From Bacteroidota bacterium (GTDB lineage Bacteria > Bacteroidota > Bacteroidia > NS11-12g > UBA9320), in contig NVWV01000002.1 of assembly GCA_002746305.1 (NCBI GenBank), forward strand, positions 1 to 43,736: 43,736 nucleotides of DNA. Reading direction: 5' to 3'. Below the pieces are notes generated by a model that saw nothing but the letters and a program-made list of their open reading frames with translations, had not been told where the DNA came from and did not search any database. Every line of letters starts with the position of its first letter. Position 1 is the stretch's first letter. This document shows, piece after piece, positions 33,617-41,377 of this stretch. The translations under genes and the position numbers were made by a program.

Positions 33617-35617
33617 ATGATTAAAATGTGGAAGCCGTTCGTTGTGATGGCAATTGTGGGCTATGGTTTTATTGCCAAGGCTCAAGTGGTAGTGGAAAGA
33701 AGTGATAGTATTGAATCTGTTAAAGCGGATACCTTAAGGCTAGTAGTTGACAACGCTCCGGAAGAAGAAATTATAATAGATTCTTTGAATTCAGAAATTA
33801 CCACAACCAAAAGTGTTCGAACTTTAGGAAGTTCGTTTGCTAAAGACAGTATCTATATAAATGATGATGATACTATTCATTTGTACGATAATAGTTTTGA
33901 CGGCTTGCATATGCTTGACGATCAAGTTGAGGGTTATAAAGTATTTATTAATGGAGAGAACCATACGTACACAGAAAGCAATGCTAGATTGTGGCTTAAG
34001 ATGATAAAATACCTTCATGCAAATGCTGGAGTTAGAAACATCATGTTTGAATATGGATACTCTTTTGGGTATTTGGTCAATGAATATCTTCAAACAGGAG
34101 ATACGAGTCTATTCAATAGCTTAGATCAATTTGCTTATGATGAATACAGTAGCGTAATAGAGGAGTTAAAGAACTTTAACGATAGTTTACCGAGTGACCA
34201 AAAACTATATTTCGCAGCTATTGATATAGAAAGAGGAATTTATCCCGTAGCCAAGATGCTAGATTTTATACTGCCCGATGATTCTGTTAGTATCCCAGAT
34301 TCTATTAGTCTTCATGTTTTAAGTTTGAAATCATTAGCAGAGTACAATGATTTTAAGCTCGATGAGGCAGATAATGGGGTGACAAGTAGTGGATATACGA
34401 GTGGCTTTAACTTTAGAACGGGTGCTACTTTGAAATTGGTTTATGATAATTTTAAAGAGCACAAAGAATACTATAAGCAGTATTTAAAGGATAATTACAC
34501 ACTCTTTGAAGATATTATCATAAACAAATACGAGAGCAGAGAGAAGTGGGTTGAATATGAATCAAGTAATGCTATTCAAGAGTATATCTTCAGGGAAGAT
34601 TATATGCACAAGCAGTTTTTGAAAGAATACGATGAGCATCCGGGTAATTGGTTTGGTCAGTTTGGAAGGTGCCATACTACTAAAACCAAGCAGAATAACA
34701 ATTCTTGTGAATGGTTTAAGTTTAGTAGTTTGGCTGAGCGTATCAAGAATACAGATGGAGATATGTTTAAAGATGCCGTAATGACAATGGCTATAGTCTA
34801 TGACAATGACAGAAATTTTGGACCAGATAAAGTATCAACAAGCGAATTATTTGACAAGTATTTTGAAGATATGACTCAGAATAGTTTGAGTTTACTAAGT
34901 CTTAGTGGTGATTCTGCTATCAATGCTGCCTATGGAACGGATTTTGATTATTTAATTTTGAGCACATACAATCAATTTGGTTCTTCATACAATTATCTAT
35001 TCGATGAGGAGGAAGAGGATGAGAGATTTAAATTAACCTTTGGCTACGGAAATCAAGATTTCAACCTAGATCGTCTAAACAGTCAGTTTTTAAATCAAGG
35101 AAGCATATCTACGTTTAGTACGTCAAAGGCATATTGGGAGATAATGTTGATTGGTCATAAAGATAAGTTCTCTACTTCAACTTCATTTGGTAAGCTAATA
35201 AAGGAGTCTGTTGTTCTAGGTCCAAACTCGTATGAATTAACTGGGTATTATGTAAAGGATATATTTTATTATCCATTTTTCACAGATAATGCTTGGATTG
35301 ACTTTTCTCCTGGTTTGGGTTTTGGGTATAGTAATTTGTCACTTAATACGACTGAAACTAACTCCAATAGCCAAGATCTAAATAATGGTTTTCTAGGGGA
35401 GGTGAAAAATACCAAATATGTGAATGATGCCTTTGTATTTGACATTGGAGCTATCATCGATATTAATCTCAAATGGTTAACCTTTGGTTATCATGGAGGT
35501 TATAACTTGGATGTCTCCAATAAGCGATGGAAGAGCAATAGAGAACATTTGAATGATTCACCATGGACATCATTAAGTGGTCTTTATGGAACTGTGAGAA
35601 TTGGAGTTAATTTCTAA
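33617..35617 (+). CDS. Secreted EreA/ChaN-like protein with barrel-like C-terminus
   Basis: A 666-residue exported protein with a signal peptide ending near AKAQ. Residues about 105-450 resemble the EreA/ChaN-like fold: GENHTYTES (113-121), NIMFEYGYSFGYLVNEYLQTG (Glu145), and GQFGRCHTTK (His353), placed as in erythromycin-esterase relatives with Glu and His in the active site. From about 470 the sequence changes to alternating beta-strands (ELTGYYVKDIFYY, GLGFGYSNLSLN, LTFGYHGGYNLDV) ending GTVRIGVNF, typical of outer-membrane barrels. The assignment rests on motifs only and is tentative. It follows the S9 gene by 7 nt, in an apparent two-gene operon, and overlaps the ABC-F gene by 4 nt at its end. 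Confidence 0.6.
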   Translation: MIKMWKPFVVMAIVGYGFIAKAQVVVERSDSIESVKADTLRLVVDNAPEEEIIIDSLNSEITTTKSVRTLGSSFAKDSIYINDDDTIHLYDNSFDGLHMLDDQVEGYKVFINGENHTYTESNARLWLKMIKYLHANAGVRNIMFEYGYSFGYLVNEYLQTGDTSLFNSLDQFAYDEYSSVIEELKNFNDSLPSDQKLYFAAIDIERGIYPVAKMLDFILPDDSVSIPDSISLHVLSLKSLAEYNDFKLDEADNGVTSSGYTSGFNFRTGATLKLVYDNFKEHKEYYKQYLKDNYTLFEDIIINKYESREKWVEYESSNAIQEYIFREDYMHKQFLKEYDEHPGNWFGQFGRCHTTKTKQNNNSCEWFKFSSLAERIKNTDGDMFKDAVMTMAIVYDNDRNFGPDKVSTSELFDKYFEDMTQNSLSLLSLSGDSAINAAYGTDFDYLILSTYNQFGSSYNYLFDEEEEDERFKLTFGYGNQDFNLDRLNSQFLNQGSISTFSTSKAYWEIMLIGHKDKFSTSTSFGKLIKESVVLGPNSYELTGYYVKDIFYYPFFTDNAWIDFSPGLGFGYSNLSLNTTETNSNSQDLNNGFLGEVKNTKYVNDAFVFDIGAIIDINLKWLTFGYHGGYNLDVSNKRWKSNREHLNDSPWTSLSGLYGTVRIGVNF

Positions 35618-37530
35618 TCTTCCAGTTCTATTAGTTCTTCTAATAGTAAGTCACAATCTGTAGAAATAGTCTTCATGCTATCGTTAGCTGCAGCATACTC
35701 TTTGCTCAATTGAGTAAGGTCCTCTGGACTCAAGTTTCCGGCGTCTCCTAGTTTTGCTTCTAAATCTAAAGAGTGAGCCTTAGCATTGGTAAGTTGTTCT
35801 TCCTTTTGGTCCAATTTCTTTTGCAGCTTTTTAAGACGTTCTTTTGTTTCGTCTTTTTGTTTCCACGAGTTTTTACTATCTGCTGGTGGAGTAGGAGTGG
35901 TTGTTTTCTTTTTTACTTTTTGCTTTGGATCAATTGCTAGCTGCTCCTGTTTATAAAGATATTCCTTGTAATCCCCAGGATATTCTTTTACATCCTCATC
36001 TTCTATCCACCAAACTTTATTGGCCAATTTCTCGATAAAGTATCTATTGTGAGATACAAAGATTACGGTACCTTCATATCGCTTGAGAGCTTCTATAATT
36101 ACTTCAATACTGTCAATATCCAAATGGTTAGTTGGCTCATCCAGAAGTAGGAAGTTTGCTTCTGATACTAGTGTTTTAGCAAGAGCAACACGTGCTTTCT
36201 CACCACCACTCAGCACCTTAATTTTCTTGAATACATCGTCCCCAGCAAAAAGGAAACATCCCAACATACTACGAAGTTCCATGTCTGTTTTATGAGGAGC
36301 ATCATACTGTAGTTCTTCAAGAATCTCATAGTCCATATGCAAGCTTTCCAATTGGTGCTGTGCGTAGAATGAAGGATCAACATTGTGACCTTGCTTTCGT
36401 TCTCCAGAGAAATCTAACTCATTAGCAATGATGCTAAGAAAGGTTGATTTACCTGTTCCGTTGGCTCCAATAAGAGCTATCTTATCGCCTCGGACAATTT
36501 CTCTATTCACTTTGTCGAACAGCAAAGTATCTCCAAAGCCTTGCGTAATTCCGTTTAATTCCATAACGACCTTACCACTTTGCTTGCCAACCTTAAAGTC
36601 TATTTTTAGGTTAGACTTATCTTCAGCAATAACCTCAATTTTTTCAATCTTCTCTACCATTTTCACCCTAGACTGTACAGCCTTTGCCTTACTGGCCTTG
36701 GCCTTGAATCTATTGATGAATTTTTCTTGTTCTTTGATGTATTGCTCCTGATTTGCCGCTTGCCTGCTTATCAGGTCATCGCGTTCTACCTTGGCTTTGA
36801 GGAAGAAATCATAATTACCATCCCATAGGTAGAGCTTGTTGTTACTCAACTCTGCCGTTTTGGTAATCATCTTATTTAGAAATTCTCTATCGTGAGATAC
36901 GATAATTACACTTCCTGGATATCCACTAAGGTAACTCTCAAGCCACTCTATACTAGGCAAGTCCAAGTGGTTGGTAGGTTCATCCATAAGCATAATGTCT
37001 GGTTGCTCCAAAAGCATTTTTGCCAGAACAACACGCATACGCCATCCACCAGAGAATTCCTTCATTGGGCGACTTAAGTCGGCAGTCTTAAAACCAAGTC
37101 CCTCTAAGATTTCAGCGGTCTTATTGTCCATGTTGTAGCCATCAAGAGCGTCAAACTCCTCTTGGTAATCAGCCATCTTTTGGATGTTTCCCTCACTAGG
37201 ATCTGTTTCCATTACAGCATAGAGTTTATCCAATTCTTCTTGGACAAAAATTGCACGAGCAAATGCTTGTTTTGCGTGATCAAGGATGGTCTGATTACCA
37301 TCCTCACTTATCATATCCTGAGATAAGTAGCCCAAGTTTACGCCGCCTGCTTTGTTGATGGAACCCTCTCTCACATCAAACTTACCCATGATAAGCTTGA
37401 GCAGAGTAGATTTACCCGCACCATTTTTACCGATAAGTCCTATTCTCTCACGAGGTTTTATAAACCAGTCTATGTCTCTAAATAGGTAGTTACCACCAAA
37501 CTCGAAGGATACGTTTTGAATATGAAGCAA
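35614..37530 (-). CDS. ABC-F family ATPase, ribosome-associated type
   Basis: A 638-residue soluble protein with two ABC domains and no membrane segments. First domain: Walker A GKNGAGKS at 34-41, signature FSGGWRMRVVLAKML, Walker B MLMDEPTNHLD. Second domain: GANGTGKST, LSGGEKARVALAKTL, LLLDEPTNHLD. A linker rich in Lys (RFKAKASKAKAVQSRVKMVE) separates them, and a C-terminal coiled coil (about 560-638) follows. This is the Uup/YheS/EttA-type arrangement; such proteins act on ribosomes. The start codon is TTG at 37530 (no ATG is available), 22 nt after a perfect TAAATTTG element. Confidence 0.9.
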   Translation of the reverse strand: MLHIQNVSFEFGGNYLFRDIDWFIKPRERIGLIGKNGAGKSTLLKLIMGKFDVREGSINKAGGVNLGYLSQDMISEDGNQTILDHAKQAFARAIFVQEELDKLYAVMETDPSEGNIQKMADYQEEFDALDGYNMDNKTAEILEGLGFKTADLSRPMKEFSGGWRMRVVLAKMLLEQPDIMLMDEPTNHLDLPSIEWLESYLSGYPGSVIIVSHDREFLNKMITKTAELSNNKLYLWDGNYDFFLKAKVERDDLISRQAANQEQYIKEQEKFINRFKAKASKAKAVQSRVKMVEKIEKIEVIAEDKSNLKIDFKVGKQSGKVVMELNGITQGFGDTLLFDKVNREIVRGDKIALIGANGTGKSTFLSIIANELDFSGERKQGHNVDPSFYAQHQLESLHMDYEILEELQYDAPHKTDMELRSMLGCFLFAGDDVFKKIKVLSGGEKARVALAKTLVSEANFLLLDEPTNHLDIDSIEVIIEALKRYEGTVIFVSHNRYFIEKLANKVWWIEDEDVKEYPGDYKEYLYKQEQLAIDPKQKVKKKTTTPTPPADSKNSWKQKDETKERLKKLQKKLDQKEEQLTNAKAHSLDLEAKLGDAGNLSPEDLTQLSKEYAAANDSMKTISTDCDLLLEELIELED

Positions 37531-37552
37531 TGTATTTTAACTTTAAAAGGTG

Positions 37553-37560
37553 CAAATTTA
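37553..37560 (-). promoter_or_regulatory. -7 promoter element TAAATTTG
   Basis: A perfect TAnnTTTG match, 22 nt upstream of the TTG start of the ABC-F gene. It sits in a 248-bp intergenic region that holds nothing else recognised. Confidence 0.5.
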
Positions 37561-37778
37561 ATGTTAACTAGCAGGTTAACTTAATATGCGATAAAAGAAT
37601 GTTAGAAAGGGAATAACAATCGTTAAGAAAGATGAAAATATCCTTGGTTTAGTTTCTACGTTTCTTTCTTAAATATGTGATGATGTTTTGACGAGTTTCC
37701 GTTTATATAGACGTTGAAGTTGGGTTAGAAAAAGGGTGATTCCTGAATTCATTCCATGACTTTGGGAAAAGTCTACCT

Positions 37779-39827
37779 TTATTCCAAGATTAGCTTTTTA
37801 TAGTGGTCTTTACCGTCATAACTTATTCGTAAAAAATATAGTCCCTTGGGATGACCACTGAGGTCAATGCTAGGTTCATTGAATTCGCCAATAAGTCTTC
37901 CTTTTGAATTGTAAAGTCTTAGCACAACACCTGGTTGATAGTTTCCTATTGTAAAAAATTGACTGCTTGGATTTGGATAAACCGAGATACTCTCAATATT
38001 GATATGATTGCCGCCTCTTGTTTCTATAGCTCCGATGTCTGGGATTAAGCCACTTCTTGTTTGTCCAAAAAAATCGATAGTTACGGATGTCAATGGCTTC
38101 GCAATATCCATTATTCTATTGTTTCCAGGTCTGAAGTCGTTTAAACCTTCGTTAGCGAAATAAGGATTTTCTACCATGTTCTTTCCTTGGCTTACCTGAT
38201 TAAATGCGTTCAATGAAGTAATTGTATTTGCTGTTGTATCACTATGGAAGATGATACTATTTTCATAATGGATAGCATTATACGAAGCAGTCCATGTATT
38301 GGACCCCTGAGATTGTATAAGTCTACCCTGGCCTGCGAGGTTCTTAAAAGATACAATATTATTCATAATAGCATGTGAACCCTTTCCTAAACTAAATGCA
38401 ATAGGGTAAAGACTGTCGAAACTGCAATTCGAATAACTTATTGTATTGTGTAAAATATCAAATGTAGAATTGTCACCTACACACCTTACAGCCCATGCAG
38501 AGACATTGTCCAGACTTGAGCGATATGGACCTCTCTTAGTAACATTGGGCATCTTAATAGAAATAATGTTATTTGAGATTTCGGAGTGGTAGTTGTTTGA
38601 AGTTACTTGTATCCCTATTTTCGGATTAACTCCAGGATACATGCCTGTATAATTAATAATTACTTTGTTTCTTGCTATTTTTTGGTCTCCGCCAGTTGAA
38701 TGTGAGATAATTCCCGTTTGAGTTTCGTACACATGCCTCATATTCTTAAGAATCACTTCATTTTCGATTATCTCAATATTCTCAGAACTGGAAACCTCAA
38801 TTCCTCCATAATAGTCTAAATCTTTAATTTCAATTTTGTTTCCTTTAATTAGAATATTTCCTACATAGGAAGTTTGAGCTAAATAGAAAATCGGGAAATT
38901 AGAATTGCATCTAATCGCTGATTTACTCCATATACCAGCGTTTCCTGTGTCGCCTGTTAAGTCAAATATTTTATTTTCTAATACCTGAATTTGTTGATTT
39001 CGATAATCACCGTAGGGAGCAATGCCTGTTATTGGCCAGGTTAAAACTGTTCCTGCAAATGAGGGACGTGTTAGGATATTTCCTTTTATGATGTCATTTC
39101 CTCCATTAACTAGTATACCTATGTAAACGAAGTCTTTTATTTCATTCGCTTCGAAGTAGTTTCGACGTCTAACAACTGAAGTATCGTAGACAGCTACAAT
39201 TCCAAACATAGAATTTTCAATCTTGTTGTGTCTCACAATTATATTTTCACATATTCCAGGTATAGGTGTTAAGTATGCAGGCTCCATTCTTCTATTTTCA
39301 GGAATGTAAAGGCTATCTACGATGCTTATTCCAATAGTGTAAAGAAAGCGATATTCATTTATGTCATCTTTCGGACTAATAATTGTGTTATTCTCAAGAA
39401 GTATATTCTTACAACTATCTTGTATTGCAATACAGATGGGAGTGTTGGTATAGGATTTACTACGTACAATTAAGTTTTTAAGTTGAATGTTTTGGGCGTT
39501 TCTAAAGGCCAGTACATAGCCGCTCTTGCTGGTTGACGAACCAAATTTCAGTTCTTGATTGTGTCCATTTATTTCCAACGAGTAAGTTTCTGACCCAGAG
39601 ATATTTGGAATTGTAACTTGTTCCTCGTAGGGTCCTGTTCCTGATACGATGTTTAAAGTGACATTGCCATTTATCCCTTGAGATTTCAGTGATAGTATCG
39701 CTGCATTAATACTTATAAAGTTTGTAGTACTGGTATTTGATCTTCTATTTACTGTATATGTACCACTCATTTGAGCGTTACACATTAAAGTTATGACTAT
39801 AAAACTTAGGGTAAGAAGTTTTTTCAT
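37779..39827 (-). CDS. T9SS-sorted right-handed beta-helix protein A
   Basis: A 682-residue secreted protein: signal peptide MKKLLTLSFIVITLMCNAQ, then an N-terminal MSGTYTVNRRS...TNFISINAA entry and a long stack of asparagine-rich strands with NosD-like turns (ILLENNTIIS, IIKGNILTRP, ISNNIISI, IMNNIVSFK), then a T9SS type A sorting domain (SVYPNPSSQFFTIGNY to the end). It is paralogous to the 41378-43474 gene along its length. Beta-helix T9SS proteins often bind or degrade polysaccharides, but no catalytic motif was identified. The start at 39827 follows a TATTTTTG element at 39832-39839; the longer frame to 39932 is rejected for that reason. Confidence 0.82.
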   Translation of the reverse strand: MKKLLTLSFIVITLMCNAQMSGTYTVNRRSNTSTTNFISINAAILSLKSQGINGNVTLNIVSGTGPYEEQVTIPNISGSETYSLEINGHNQELKFGSSTSKSGYVLAFRNAQNIQLKNLIVRSKSYTNTPICIAIQDSCKNILLENNTIISPKDDINEYRFLYTIGISIVDSLYIPENRRMEPAYLTPIPGICENIIVRHNKIENSMFGIVAVYDTSVVRRRNYFEANEIKDFVYIGILVNGGNDIIKGNILTRPSFAGTVLTWPITGIAPYGDYRNQQIQVLENKIFDLTGDTGNAGIWSKSAIRCNSNFPIFYLAQTSYVGNILIKGNKIEIKDLDYYGGIEVSSSENIEIIENEVILKNMRHVYETQTGIISHSTGGDQKIARNKVIINYTGMYPGVNPKIGIQVTSNNYHSEISNNIISIKMPNVTKRGPYRSSLDNVSAWAVRCVGDNSTFDILHNTISYSNCSFDSLYPIAFSLGKGSHAIMNNIVSFKNLAGQGRLIQSQGSNTWTASYNAIHYENSIIFHSDTTANTITSLNAFNQVSQGKNMVENPYFANEGLNDFRPGNNRIMDIAKPLTSVTIDFFGQTRSGLIPDIGAIETRGGNHINIESISVYPNPSSQFFTIGNYQPGVVLRLYNSKGRLIGEFNEPSIDLSGHPKGLYFLRISYDGKDHYKKLILE

Positions 39828-39831
39828 ATTA

Positions 39832-39839
39832 CAAAAATA
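39832..39839 (-). promoter_or_regulatory. -7 promoter element TATTTTTG
   Basis: A perfect TAnnTTTG match, 4 nt from the ATG at 39827, implying a leaderless or nearly leaderless transcript. Confidence 0.5.
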
Positions 39840-39954
39840 CTCTTGGTTCGGAGTTTTATAGAATCTACTATTTCCTTTTCTTATCACAAAAGTGACATAG
39901 GAGTGCAATAGACCAGTTACCAAAATAACCAATCAATAAGAAGATAAAAATAAA

Positions 39955-40293
39955 CTATTGAAATATAGAATTTTCCAAATCAGACGCTAGGCCATATCCA
40001 AGTAGATACCAAAGAGCCCAAGCCATTAGACAAACTACTATAATCGAGAGGACGATTATTTGAGTATAAATTCGAATATTTCTTTTTTTTGCATAGGCAA
40101 TAGCCCTTTTTCTCCCTTGCTTCTGTTGTTCAGGTGTTAGATTAGAAAAGTACTTGGTGGTACTTATATTTCCTGTTCCTATATACTGTTCTTTAAGTTT
40201 TTTATACCTAGAAGTAGACCATCTTCCTATACGTTTATTCTCTTTTAGAATAGATATAAAGCTTTGGATACTTCCACCACCACCTCCAGCCAT
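39955..40293 (-). CDS. Small single-pass membrane protein with MAGGGGGS start
   Basis: A 112-residue protein. It begins MAGGGGGSIQSFISILKENK, a start I recall as recurrent in short Bacteroidota proteins. A basic middle (GRKRAIAYAKKRNIR) is followed by one membrane helix near residues 80-101 (IIVLSIIVVCLMAWALWYLL). Its ATG lies 1 nt after the stop of the upstream LamG gene, so the two are co-transcribed. No function is known; the position next to a T9SS cargo gene may be meaningful or accidental. Confidence 0.65.
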   Translation of the reverse strand: MAGGGGGSIQSFISILKENKRIGRWSTSRYKKLKEQYIGTGNISTTKYFSNLTPEQQKQGRKRAIAYAKKRNIRIYTQIIVLSIIVVCLMAWALWYLLGYGLASDLENSIFQ

Positions 40294-40294
40294 C

Positions 40295-41251
40295 TTACTT
40301 TATGAACTTAGCGTAACGGGTATGTTGTTTTTTCTTATCTAGGAGAATGAGTGTATAAATCCCCTTACCTAGGGTTGATACATTAATAGTTGAATAGCTA
40401 ATCCCTTTAAGTGCTTCTTGTCCAAGAGCATTTATTACAACGTAATCTGTTTTTTCAGTTAATCCATTTATAGACAATAAATTGTTAACGGGATTAGGGT
40501 AGACTATCACTTTTACTGGGTTAACACCCAAAACCACTGCATTATACGGATACTGATATAACGTGTCAATTTCTAAAGAATCGAGGGCCCTGTTGTAAAT
40601 TCTGACTTCATCTAAATCCCCCATGTATTGCCCCGTAGCGTTGGCTGTGTTAAGAGAAGATAAACCGCCTATAGCCAAACCACAACCTGAAGACAACGAA
40701 TTTATATTTGAATATTGGTAACTGTTTGCCAAGTTTCCATCTATCCAAATAGCAACCATTCCGGTTGAGGATACCCTTCCCACTACATGATGCCATGAAT
40801 TATCACTAATTTTAGATGATTTCCCAGATGTCATATAACCCTGACTTGAATTGTCTCTAATGTCAAATGATATTTGACCGTTTGAAATATACAAAAGGAA
40901 CCCTCCTGATAAGGTGCAATTGTATTGGCTGCATATTGCTGAATTCGCAGAAATATCTTGAGTTGTTTTTATCCATGCACTAACGGTTAATGCATTTGTG
41001 ATTGATCTAGTAGATGTGCCTGCCTCAGCAACACCTCCAAACATTACAATGGCCTTGTCCGAAGAGGAAGTTTTATCAGAGGCACTTGAAAAAGATCCAT
41101 TTCCTCGAGAGCTGACGGTTCCGTTTTGAGTACCTGTTTCGTCAGTAAAATCTACGCTGTCGAGTTTAAAATAAGCTACGAGACCATTTTCGACCTGAGC
41201 AAATAAAGTGGAGCAGAATAATAATAGGATTGTTGTATATAGAATTTTCAC
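40295..41251 (-). CDS. LamG-domain T9SS-sorted protein
   Basis: A 318-residue secreted protein with signal peptide MKILYTTILLLFCSTLFAQ (GTG start). Residues about 25-215 form a LamG/concanavalin-A-like domain with LVAYFKLDS, TVSAWIKTTQDI, SWHHVVGRVSSTG, IWIDGNLANSY and GDLDEVRIYNRAL. The T9SS sorting domain starts near IVYPNPVNNLLSI and ends GIYTLILL. Such proteins usually bind carbohydrate. The GTG at 41251 is preferred to the upstream ATG at 41275, because a perfect TACATTTG element lies between them at 41256-41263. A relic of ribBA lies just upstream. Confidence 0.84.
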   Translation of the reverse strand: MKILYTTILLLFCSTLFAQVENGLVAYFKLDSVDFTDETGTQNGTVSSRGNGSFSSASDKTSSSDKAIVMFGGVAEAGTSTRSITNALTVSAWIKTTQDISANSAICSQYNCTLSGGFLLYISNGQISFDIRDNSSQGYMTSGKSSKISDNSWHHVVGRVSSTGMVAIWIDGNLANSYQYSNINSLSSGCGLAIGGLSSLNTANATGQYMGDLDEVRIYNRALDSLEIDTLYQYPYNAVVLGVNPVKVIVYPNPVNNLLSINGLTEKTDYVVINALGQEALKGISYSTINVSTLGKGIYTLILLDKKKQHTRYAKFIK

Positions 41252-41255
41252 TCTA

Positions 41256-41263
41256 CAAATGTA
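41256..41263 (-). promoter_or_regulatory. -7 promoter element TACATTTG
   Basis: A perfect TAnnTTTG match, 4 nt upstream of the GTG at 41251. It excludes the ATG at 41275 as the start in a transcript from this promoter. Confidence 0.55.
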
Positions 41264-41295
41264 GTAAGAATACACCAGATACTTAGTTGAAAAAG

Positions 41296-41328
41296 TTGTA
41301 ACTCGTGCCCTACCTTTTCCTTTTTAGT
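41296..41328 (-). pseudogene. Relic of the ribBA 3' end
   Basis: This stretch translates on the minus strand as TKKEKVGHELQ, matching TKKEKMGHEL followed by stop at 43673-43705. Over 41296-41328 against 43673-43705 the two align without gaps: 25 of 33 bases agree and all 8 differences are transitions. The stop codon TAG corresponds to CAA here. Upstream of the ACT/ACC codon no similarity remains. Similarity to RibBA C-termini is from family memory and was not searched. Confidence 0.5.
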
Positions 41329-41377
41329 TCTTTTCCACCCATCGAGTGTATTCCTAGTACATCGAAATAAAATCGGA

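Noticed and set aside
36428..36751. 107-codon plus-strand frame inside the ABC-F gene
   Set aside because: It is an antisense shadow of a long conserved ATPase; hydrophobic composition results from the reverse reading of charged codons.
41247..41342. Leader peptide ORF reading through the ribBA relic into the LamG start
   Set aside because: The nearest ATG (41340-41342) is not in the frame of the relic and closes quickly, and the -7 element lies downstream of it.
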